From the NCBI GenBank assembly GCA_013360985.1, contig JABWAM010000059.1, positions 1 through 11,291 on the forward strand: DNA of 11,291 nucleotides, read 5' to 3'. Within the stretch, counting starts at the first letter, position 1. Every line of letters starts with the position of its first letter. The notes beneath the pieces were generated by a model. It did no database searches. It was not told where the DNA came from and was given only the letters and a program-made list of their open reading frames with translations. Source of the stretch: Verrucomicrobiia bacterium (lineage in GTDB: Bacteria; Verrucomicrobiota; Verrucomicrobiia; JABWAM01). Of the stretch, positions 6,282 through 11,291 are shown piece by piece. Position numbers and translations under genes: made by a program.

Positions 6282-7031
6282 TCAGGTTTTCCACTGCCGC
6301 GCCTGCACGATGCGGTGCGTCACGAAGAGGAGGAAACCGGTAAAGGTGAGATAAAACACCGGGCGTTTCCACTCGATCACCCCTCGCGAGAAGTCCTGCA
6401 TGTGCGCGAGCATCGAGAAGGATTCGAAAAACTCACGGTTTTGCCCCGCGGCGTTGAGGTAGAAATAGATCCCCGTGAAGAAAAGAGCGCAGCCCATCGC
6501 GAACGCGAGCACGGCGGCGATGATTTGGTTGCGCGTGCTCGCCGAGGCCACGCAGCCGAGCGCCACCAGCAGCATCCCCATCAGAAAAAGCCCGAGATAC
6601 CCACCGACGACCGGGCCAAGATCGAGCGGGGTCTTGTCCTGAGAAAAATGGCGAAGCACCCAAACATAGGAAAGCGTCGGGAGCCAGAGGAGGGAGTAGA
6701 AAACAAGCCCGCTCAAAAATTTCGCCGCGACATACTCGATGTCGCGCAGCGGCGCGGTCATCAGCGTCTCGATGGTCCCCGCGCGTTTCTCATCCGCGAA
6801 AAGCCGCATCGTGATCACCGGAGGCACCACGAGGAGAATGATCCAGGTGAACATCCCGTTAAAAAACCACATGAGCGGCGTGAAGTCGCTCGGGCTTTCC
6901 GACAGGATCGTCACGATCATGTTGAAGCTGATGCCGGTCAGGCCCAGCACGCACACCCCGACGATGTAGGCGATCGGGGAACAGAAATACGCGAGCATCT
7001 CGCGCTTAAAAAGAATCCAGACGTTTCTCAT
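6282..7031 (-). CDS. ABC-2 type permease (GldF-like)
   Basis: This 249-residue integral membrane protein has about six hydrophobic helices: roughly 18-40, 56-74, 102-128, 143-165, 170-193 and 223-240. Between the second and third lies the cytoplasmic segment MRLFADEKRAGTIETLMTAP, a hallmark of ABC-2 permeases of the GldF/NosY type that contacts the ATPase. The length is usual for GldF. It presumably forms the membrane channel of the complex with the ATPase encoded immediately upstream (37-base gap) and the GldG-like protein downstream (28-base gap). The ATG at 7031 is followed by the typical opening RNVWILFKREM. A purine-rich GGAG lies too far upstream (about 20 bases) to be an obvious ribosome site. 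The substrate cannot be told from sequence. Confidence 0.9.
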   Translation of the reverse strand: MRNVWILFKREMLAYFCSPIAYIVGVCVLGLTGISFNMIVTILSESPSDFTPLMWFFNGMFTWIILLVVPPVITMRLFADEKRAGTIETLMTAPLRDIEYVAAKFLSGLVFYSLLWLPTLSYVWVLRHFSQDKTPLDLGPVVGGYLGLFLMGMLLVALGCVASASTRNQIIAAVLAFAMGCALFFTGIYFYLNAAGQNREFFESFSMLAHMQDFSRGVIEWKRPVFYLTFTGFLLFVTHRIVQARQWKT

Positions 7032-7068
7032 GGGGTTCGAGGGCTTCCATCTCCGACGGCGACGTCCT

Positions 7069-8004
7069 CTAATCGTCCTCCGTGGTGATCTGAACGAAGA
7101 CGTCTTCGAGGGTTTGTCGCCGTCGCGTCAGCTCGCGAATCCCCCAGCCGCGCCCGCGAACCGCTTCCGCGGCCGCCTCGCGCAGATCCTCCTCGTTCCG
7201 CGGCTGAAGCGTCACGCGGCACCATCCCTCGCCGAGCGCTTCGGCCTCCGCGCCGCGCGCGCCGGGGAGCGATTCGAGCGCCGCCTTGGCCTGAGGCGCG
7301 TCCGCGCGCAACTCGATCACCGTTTCTCCGCCGCCCATGCGCAGCCGCTTCAGATTTTCCGGCGTGTCGCTGGCGACGATCCGCCCGCGGTTGAGGATGA
7401 GCACCCGCGAACAGGTCATCTCCACCTCGGGAAGGATGTGCGTCGAGAGGAGAACCGTATGGGTGCGCCCGAGGTCTTTGATCATCGCGCGCACTTGGCG
7501 AATCTGGTTCGGATCGAGTCCGATCGTCGGTTCGTCGAGGATGATCAGCTCGGGATCGTGGACGAGGGTGTCCGCCAATCCGACGCGCTGGCGATACCCC
7601 TTGGAAAGCTGGCCGATGATCTTGCGGGAGACGTCGGCGACGCCGCAGCGCTCGCTCACCTCCCGCACCCGCGCCTTGCGTTTCGATCTCGGCACGCCTT
7701 TGAGCGCCGCGCGGAAATTCAGGTACTCGCCCACCCGCATCTCGGGATAGAGCGGCACGTTCTCGGGCATATAGCCGATCCGACGACGGACTTCGAGCGG
7801 CTGCTGATGGATATCGAATCCCGCGACGACCGCCGTTCCTGAACTCGCCGGCATGAAGCACGAGAGGATGCGCATCGTCGTGCTCTTTCCCGCGCCATTG
7901 GGCCCGAGGAAGCCGACAATTTCCCCTTTCTGGACGGAAAAGGTGAGTCCGTGAATCGCGGTGAAGCCGGCGTAGCGTTTAACGAGGTGGTCAACCTGGA
8001 TCAT
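7069..8004 (-). CDS. ABC transporter ATP-binding protein (GldA-like)
   Basis: This 311-residue protein is the first gene of the operon and its motor ATPase. Walker A is GPNGAGKST (34-42). The Q-loop region reads IGYMPENVPLY (76-86), with Glu81 where most ABC proteins have Gln; the IGYLPE form is usual in GldA-type ATPases. The signature is LSKGYRQRVGLA (133-144). Walker B is LIILDEP (153-159), followed by TIGLDPNQ. The H-loop histidine is His189 in LLSTH. Residues after about 220 form a C-terminal extension ending in TLEDVFVQIT, as in DrrA/GldA-like exporters. The ATG at 8004 (MIQVDHLVKRY) is chosen over one at 8067, which would add 21 residues before the conserved first strand. All motifs are intact. 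Confidence 0.92.
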   Translation of the reverse strand: MIQVDHLVKRYAGFTAIHGLTFSVQKGEIVGFLGPNGAGKSTTMRILSCFMPASSGTAVVAGFDIHQQPLEVRRRIGYMPENVPLYPEMRVGEYLNFRAALKGVPRSKRKARVREVSERCGVADVSRKIIGQLSKGYRQRVGLADTLVHDPELIILDEPTIGLDPNQIRQVRAMIKDLGRTHTVLLSTHILPEVEMTCSRVLILNRGRIVASDTPENLKRLRMGGGETVIELRADAPQAKAALESLPGARGAEAEALGEGWCRVTLQPRNEEDLREAAAEAVRGRGWGIRELTRRRQTLEDVFVQITTEDD

Positions 8005-8023
8005 GGAATCAAAGCGCTGAACG

Positions 8024-8054
8024 CGTATCTTCGGAAAAAACGCACGCGAGTCAA
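8024..8054 (-). promoter_or_regulatory. Candidate promoter of the GldA/F/G-DUF4340 operon
   Basis: On the minus strand TTGACT (8054-8049) matches the -35 consensus at five of six positions. A weak -10 follows as AAGATA (8031-8026, 17-base spacer) or GATACG (8029-8024, 19-base spacer). Transcription would start about 12-15 bases before the ATG at 8004, giving a very short leader with no Shine-Dalgarno. Confidence 0.33.
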
Positions 8055-8091
8055 GCGGTGAACCCAAAATTCTGATTCGGGGAGACCGGAC

Positions 8092-8104
8092 GGCGGCATC
8101 CGCC
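8092..8104. terminator. Small hairpin just after the minus-strand aminotransferase gene
   Basis: GGCGG (8092-8096) and CCGCC (8100-8104) pair perfectly around a three-base loop, two bases beyond the aminotransferase stop codon. On the minus strand a TTTT run lies about 15 bases further on, too far for a standard intrinsic terminator. It may separate the aminotransferase transcript from the ABC operon downstream, but read-through is possible. Confidence 0.28.
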
Positions 8105-8106
8105 CT

Positions 8107-9270
8107 CTACGTCTCATCCACGAACCGCTTCATCCGCTCGACGGCCTTCTCGATGTCTTCCATCGGCGCGGCGAAACAGGCGCGGACATGTCCCTCGCCC
8201 GACGCGCCGAAAGCGTCTCCGGGAACCACCGCGACCTTGTGCGCCTTGAGCAATCCGAGCGCGAAATCGCGGCTCGTCTTCCCAGTCTCGCGAACGGAAG
8301 GAAACGCGTAAAACGCGCCGCGCGGCAGGCGACATTCCAATCCCATCTTTTGCAGCTCGCCGACGAGGAAGTTGCGCCGCAGGCGGTACTCGTCGCGCAT
8401 CCGTTCCACGTCGGCGTCGCCGTGCTTCACGGCCTCGACGGCGGCCTCCTGGCTGAGGATCGGCGCGCAGAGCATCGAGTATTGATGCACGCGCATCATC
8501 GCATCGAGGATCGGCGGAGGCGCGCAGACGTAACCGAGCCGAAAGCCGGTCATCGCCCACGCCTTCGAAAAGCCGTGAAAGAAGAGCGTCCGCTCGCGCA
8601 TCCCCGGCATCGCCGCGATCGAGACGTGCTTTCCTTCATACGTCAGTTCCGCGTAAATCTCGTCGCTCAAGACGAGCAGGTCGTGCTTCACCGCGAGCGC
8701 CGCCATTTCCCGCATCCACGCCTCCTCCACGACGCCTCCCGTGGGATTGGTCGGAAAATTGAGCATGAGGACGCGCGTGCGCGAGGTGATCCGCCGGGCG
8801 AATTCCTCGACCTTCGGAGCGAATCCGGTCTCCGAGGTGACGGGAACCGCCAGCGGAACCCCGTGCGCGAGGAGCACGCCGGGATGGTAGGAGACGTAGC
8901 ACGGCTCGTGGTAAAGAACTTCGTCGCCCGGATTCAGGATCGCGCGCAGGGCGATGTCCATCCCTTCGGAGACCCCGACCGTGACGAGGATCTCTCGGTC
9001 GGGATCGTAGCTGAGACCGAACGTTCGCGCGACGTATTCGGCGAGCGCCGCACGCAGACGGGGCAAGCCCAGGTTCGAGGTGTAGCTCGTCCTGCCGCGT
9101 TCGAGCGCATAGATCGCGGCTTCGCGGATATGCCAAGGCGTCGTGAACCCCGGTTCGCCGATCCCGAGCGACACCACATCCGGCACGTTCTGCACGACAT
9201 CAAAAAAATCGCGGATCCCCGACCGGGGAATCCCGTGCACATGGCGCGCGACGCGTTTCTCAACATTCAT
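8107..9270 (-). CDS. Class I/II PLP-dependent aminotransferase (PatA/AspC-like, fold type I)
   Basis: This is a 387-residue cytoplasmic transaminase. The PLP-binding lysine is Lys236 in FSKAWAMTGFRLGY. Cofactor contacts are NPTG (175-178) and Asp203/Tyr206 in LSDEIYAELTY. The substrate-carboxylate arginine is Arg363 in HVRACF. The N-terminal SGIRDFFDVV (17-26) and SLGIGEP (34-40), with TSYTSNLGLP (61-70), are typical of the group containing Bacillus PatA and many enzymes annotated as aspartate aminotransferase. Specificity cannot be read from sequence; an aspartate or N-acetyl-diaminopimelate pathway role is possible. The ATG at 9270 is chosen because a -10-like TACAAG lies immediately upstream; an ATG at 9306 would add 12 residues across the promoter. 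It is divergent from another aminotransferase gene, with 128 bases between them, and 102 bases upstream of the ABC operon. Confidence 0.9.
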   Translation of the reverse strand: MNVEKRVARHVHGIPRSGIRDFFDVVQNVPDVVSLGIGEPGFTTPWHIREAAIYALERGRTSYTSNLGLPRLRAALAEYVARTFGLSYDPDREILVTVGVSEGMDIALRAILNPGDEVLYHEPCYVSYHPGVLLAHGVPLAVPVTSETGFAPKVEEFARRITSRTRVLMLNFPTNPTGGVVEEAWMREMAALAVKHDLLVLSDEIYAELTYEGKHVSIAAMPGMRERTLFFHGFSKAWAMTGFRLGYVCAPPPILDAMMRVHQYSMLCAPILSQEAAVEAVKHGDADVERMRDEYRLRRNFLVGELQKMGLECRLPRGAFYAFPSVRETGKTSRDFALGLLKAHKVAVVPGDAFGASGEGHVRACFAAPMEDIEKAVERMKRFVDET

Positions 9271-9276
9271 GCGACT

Positions 9277-9306
9277 CTTGTAGCGTCTCGGCCCCTGCCG
9301 AATCAA
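9277..9306 (-). promoter_or_regulatory. Candidate leaderless promoter of the minus-strand aminotransferase
   Basis: On the minus strand, TTGATT (9306-9301) is followed after 18 bases by TACAAG (9282-9277), each matching its consensus at four of six positions. Six bases after TACAAG comes the ATG at 9270, so the predicted transcription start is the start codon itself. No Shine-Dalgarno can fit. Confidence 0.42.
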
Positions 9307-9344
9307 CGCGCCTCTCGCGGGGCGATGGGATCGCGAGGAACGCG
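9307..9344. promoter_or_regulatory. Inverted repeat between divergent aminotransferase promoters, possible shared operator
   Basis: Arms 9307-9319 and 9332-9344 match as reverse complements at 10 of 13 positions around 12 bases. The inner CTCGCG/CGCGAG (9314-9319, 9332-9337) is perfect. The repeat abuts the -35 of the minus-strand gene and lies 13 bases before the -35 of the plus-strand gene. That placement would let one dimeric regulator affect both, but the GC-rich composition makes chance repeats likely. Confidence 0.28.
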
Positions 9345-9357
9345 GCGTCTTTTGCCG

Positions 9358-9386
9358 TTGCCAAGCTCGCGGAGGCTCCGCATCTT
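9358..9386 (+). promoter_or_regulatory. Candidate promoter of the DapL-like aminotransferase
   Basis: TTGCCA (9358-9363, five of six) is followed after 17 bases by CATCTT (9381-9386, three of six, keeping the second and last positions). The start would be near 9393, leaving about six leader bases before the ATG at 9399. This is again nearly leaderless, with only CCCC before the start codon. Confidence 0.38.
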
Positions 9387-9398
9387 GGCGTTTTCCCC

Positions 9399-10631
9399 AT
9401 GAACGATTCCCCTCTCCAGAAGCTTTTCGCCGAACGCATCGGCGGCGCCCGCTACGGCAAGGACACTCCGATCTACAAATTCGAAAAGATCAAGCGCGCC
9501 AAGCGCGCCGCCCAGAGCGCGAACCCCGGCGTCAACATCATTGACATGGGCGTCGGCGAGCCCGACGCGATGGCCTTCCCCGAAGTCGTCGCCCGGCTGG
9601 ACGAAGAGGCGCGCAAGCCGGAAAACCGCGGCTACGCCGACAACGGCGACGCGATCCTCAAACAAGCCGCCGCCCGTTACCTGGACCGCGTCTGCGGCGT
9701 CAAAGGAGTGGATCCCGAAACCGAGGTCCTTCACTCCATCGGCAGCAAGGCCGCGCTCTCGATTCTCCCCGCCTGCTTGATCGATCCCGGCGACACGGTC
9801 CTCATGACGACGCCCGGCTACCCGGTGTTCGGCGCGCACGCCCGATATTACGGCGGCCGGGTCCACGAGCTTCCGCTCCGTCCGGAGAACGGCTTCCTCC
9901 CGGACCTCGCCGCCGTTCCCTCCGAAGTCCTTCGCCGCGCCAAGGCGCTCGTCCTCAACTATCCGAACAACCCGACCGGCGCGAGCGCCACGCCCGCTTT
10001 TTACCGGTCCGTCGTCGAGTTTGCGCTCAAACATCGTCTCGCCGTCATCTCCGACGCGGCCTACGCGGCGCTCGTCTTCGAGGGCAAACCGCTGAGTTTT
10101 CTCGCCACGCCCGGCGCGAAAGAGGTCGGGGTCGAGCTCCATTCCACAAGCAAGAGCTTCAATATGACCGGGTGGCGCTGCGGCTTCGTCGCGGGCAATC
10201 CCCTGCTCGTGCGCGCCTACGGCGACGTGAAGGACAACACCGACTCCGGCCAGTTTCTCGCCATCCAACACGCCGCCGCCTTCTGCTTCGATCACCCGGA
10301 GTTCACCGAAAGGATCGCCGCCAAATACGCGCGGCGCATGGACTTGCTCGTCGCGTGCCTCAATCGCCTCGGCTTCGAGGCGAGGAAACCCGCGGGATCT
10401 TTCTTCCTTTATGTGCGCGCACCGCGCCGCGCCGGCGACACGGCGTTCGCCACCGCCGAGGAGGCGAGTCAGTGGCTCATCTCCCAAAAACTTATCTCCA
10501 CCGTGCCTTGGGACGACGCGGGCGCTTTCCTCCGCTTCTCCGTCACGTTCGCGGCGAACGATCCGGACGACGAGCGGCGCGTCGTCGAAGAGGTCGGCCG
10601 CCGCCTCGCCGACGCCCGTCTCGTCTTCTGA
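9399..10631 (+). CDS. PLP-dependent aminotransferase, probable LL-diaminopimelate aminotransferase (DapL-like)
   Basis: This 410-residue fold type I transaminase is distinct from its divergent neighbour. The N-terminal pattern PIYKFEKIKRAKR (24-36), IIDMGVGEPD (47-56), RGYADNG (77-83) and LHSIGSKAALSILP (111-124) resembles proteins annotated as LL-diaminopimelate aminotransferase. Those convert tetrahydrodipicolinate to LL-diaminopimelate in one step for lysine and peptidoglycan. Cofactor residues are YPNNPTG (188-194), Asp219 and Tyr222, and Lys252 in STSKSFNMTGWR. Arg379 in FLRFSV should bind the substrate carboxylate. All catalytic positions are intact. The aminotransferase call is certain; the DapL specificity is inferred from motif resemblance and could be wrong. 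The ATG at 9399 follows a short CCCC stretch with no Shine-Dalgarno. A terminator-like hairpin begins at its stop codon, 55 bases before the cNMP-binding gene. Confidence 0.85.
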   Translation: MNDSPLQKLFAERIGGARYGKDTPIYKFEKIKRAKRAAQSANPGVNIIDMGVGEPDAMAFPEVVARLDEEARKPENRGYADNGDAILKQAAARYLDRVCGVKGVDPETEVLHSIGSKAALSILPACLIDPGDTVLMTTPGYPVFGAHARYYGGRVHELPLRPENGFLPDLAAVPSEVLRRAKALVLNYPNNPTGASATPAFYRSVVEFALKHRLAVISDAAYAALVFEGKPLSFLATPGAKEVGVELHSTSKSFNMTGWRCGFVAGNPLLVRAYGDVKDNTDSGQFLAIQHAAAFCFDHPEFTERIAAKYARRMDLLVACLNRLGFEARKPAGSFFLYVRAPRRAGDTAFATAEEASQWLISQKLISTVPWDDAGAFLRFSVTFAANDPDDERRVVEEVGRRLADARLVF

Positions 10632-10664
10632 TCCGACGCGCAAACTCTCGGCGCGGATTCTTTT
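10631..10664 (+). terminator. Candidate intrinsic terminator or attenuator after the DapL-like gene
   Basis: Starting at the last base of the stop codon, 10631-10635 pairs with 10654-10658, and 10637-10639 with 10651-10653. That gives eight base pairs with one bulged A and an 11-base loop. A TTCTTTT tract (10658-10664) follows at once, the only stem plus T-tract of this kind I found in the window. Because the next gene lies only 23 bases further on, it may attenuate rather than end transcription. Confidence 0.48.
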
Positions 10665-10674
10665 GGTTTGCTTC

Positions 10675-10679
10675 GGAGG
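10675..10679 (+). promoter_or_regulatory. Shine-Dalgarno of the cNMP-binding gene
   Basis: GGAGG lies seven bases before the ATG at 10687. It fixes that start among three in-frame candidates (10687, 10705, 10777) and is the only strong Shine-Dalgarno before any gene in the window. Confidence 0.7.
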
Positions 10680-10686
10680 CGCGGGC

Positions 10687-11244
10687 ATGACACGGAAACA
10701 CGATATGCGCGATGCGTCACCCCATCGGAGCGCCCCCCGCGTCGTCCGCGCCGCGCGGAAAATCCCGCTGGTGGCCATGGTCTTCCGCCGCCTCACCCCG
10801 CGGCAGCAGGAAATCTTGTCGCTCCTCAAGAGCACGCCGCTCTTCGGGCACCTCGCCGATCCGGAACTCATCGAGGTGCTTCAGATCGTGCATGAGCGCG
10901 CCTACGGCCCCGGCGAAGCCATCGTCACGCAGGGCGAACCCGGCCTCGGGCTCTATATCCTCATGCGCGGAGAAGCCGAGGTTCTTCAGCATGGCGAAGA
11001 GCGGGGCCAACGCGTCGCGCGTCTCGGTCCCGGCGAAGTCTTCGGCGACGTCAGCTTCGTGGACCACAGCCCGCGCTCCGCCACGGTCGTCGCGTGCCAG
11101 CGCGTCGAGGCGATCGGTCTCTACCGCACCGAACTGCTCGGCCTCATGGACCGCCGCCCCCAACTCGCCTCAAAAATCCTCTTCGCGCTCGCGCGTCAGC
11201 TCGCCACCCGCCTCCGCGCGATGCTCCAAACCGGCGCCCGATGA
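10687..11244 (+). CDS. Cyclic nucleotide-binding domain protein (single domain)
   Basis: This 185-residue protein has one CRP-type cyclic nucleotide-binding domain (about 45-170) after a basic N-terminal stretch (1-40). Domain marks are LKSTPLFGHLADPEL (47-61), the PGEAIVTQGEPGLGLYIL strand pair (75-92), MRGEAEV (93-99) and the phosphate-binding cassette GEVFGDVSFVDHSPRSATV (116-134). In that cassette Arg130, which contacts the cyclic phosphate, is present. The residue that usually contacts the ribose is Asp121 where most cAMP binders have Glu, so ligand binding is uncertain. There is no helix-turn-helix, kinase or membrane segment, so it probably acts through a partner. The stop overlaps the next gene's start as ATGA, implying translational coupling with that partner. 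The ATG at 10687 is set by the GGAGG upstream; internal ATGs at 10705 and 10777 lack one. Confidence 0.83.
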   Translation: MTRKHDMRDASPHRSAPRVVRAARKIPLVAMVFRRLTPRQQEILSLLKSTPLFGHLADPELIEVLQIVHERAYGPGEAIVTQGEPGLGLYILMRGEAEVLQHGEERGQRVARLGPGEVFGDVSFVDHSPRSATVVACQRVEAIGLYRTELLGLMDRRPQLASKILFALARQLATRLRAMLQTGAR

Positions 11245-11291
11245 ACGCGCCGACCGACCGCAATGGCCCCGCGCGGCGTTCGCGCCCGTGG
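11241..11291 (+). CDS. Start of an unidentified gene (partial, 3' end outside window)
   Basis: An ATG at 11241 overlaps the preceding stop codon in an ATGA arrangement and stays open for 17 codons to the window edge. The visible peptide, MNAPTDRNGPARRSRPW, is polar and basic and does not identify a family. The overlap suggests co-translation with the cNMP-binding protein, which may regulate or assist this product. No Shine-Dalgarno stands out upstream, as expected for coupled translation. Confidence 0.5.
   Translation, partial: MNAPTDRNGPARRSRPW

Noticed and set aside
4715..6343. 542-codon open frame on the plus strand opposite the GldG-like gene
   Set aside because: It is a shadow of GC-rich codon use. 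The minus-strand frame has two membrane helices and GldG motifs, while this one has none. The 430-codon plus-strand frame at 3199-4491 is rejected for the same reason.
10411..10686. Upstream extension of the cNMP-binding frame into the aminotransferase gene
   Set aside because: The added residues are Ser/Pro/Arg-rich and out of frame with the transaminase. GGAGG at 10675-10679 marks the ATG at 10687.
9303..10871. 522-codon minus-strand frame opposite the DapL-like aminotransferase
   Set aside because: It is wholly antisense to an intact transaminase and has low-complexity Gly/Ala/Arg/Glu composition. It would also overlap the divergent promoters. The 404-codon plus-strand frame at 8188-9402 is likewise a shadow of the minus-strand aminotransferase.
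1..11291. CRISPR array, insertion sequence, tRNA or prophage
   Set aside because: I saw no regularly spaced direct repeats, no terminal inverted repeats around a transposase, no tRNA-like cloverleaf and no phage genes.

Overview
This is an 11.3 kb, GC-rich (roughly 60-65% by eye) bacterial chromosomal window of mostly housekeeping genes. I see no phage, transposase, tRNA, rRNA or CRISPR signature. Three things hint at a member of the PVC superphylum, perhaps Verrucomicrobiota: a GldA/GldF/GldG-type ABC operon with a DUF4340 protein, a DapL-like aminotransferase, and start regions that nearly all lack a Shine-Dalgarno sequence. That assignment is an inference, not a demonstration.

Layout, left to right. 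Positions 2-127 (+) hold the C-terminal end of a membrane protein. Thioredoxin follows (206-538, +). A 307-base convergent gap (539-845) carries a run of stem-loops and ends at prephenate dehydratase (846-1670, -). Prephenate dehydratase diverges from a long-chain polyprenyl diphosphate synthase (1808-2833, +) across a 137-base regulatory region. The synthase converges, with a strong hairpin between, on a four-gene minus-strand operon spanning 2881-8004. In transcription order that operon is ABC ATPase, ABC-2 permease, GldG-like membrane protein and DUF4340 protein. Upstream of it on the same strand is a fold-type I aminotransferase (8107-9270, -). This diverges from a second aminotransferase resembling LL-diaminopimelate aminotransferase (9399-10631, +). 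A single-domain cyclic-nucleotide-binding protein follows (10687-11244, +), and its stop codon overlaps the start of a further gene that runs off the window (11241-11291, +).

How the genes work together. Three enzymes concern amino-acid metabolism: phenylalanine synthesis and two PLP transaminases. One makes the isoprenoid tail of a quinone. The four-gene operon encodes an ATP-driven membrane machine of unknown substrate, of the type first seen in gliding bacteroidetes but widespread in non-gliders. The cNMP-binding protein probably serves the cut-off gene after it.

The most distinctive signal is at gene starts. For the polyprenyl synthase and the minus-strand aminotransferase, the -10-like hexamer sits so that the predicted transcription start is the A of the ATG, and neither gene has a Shine-Dalgarno. 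Only the cNMP-binding gene, inside an operon, has a clear GGAGG. This suggests leaderless or near-leaderless expression of first genes. Other points are the stem-loop cluster at 590-713, a prephenate dehydratase with an altered TRF motif, and a fourfold repeat in the DUF4340 protein. I found no convincing wholly new system.
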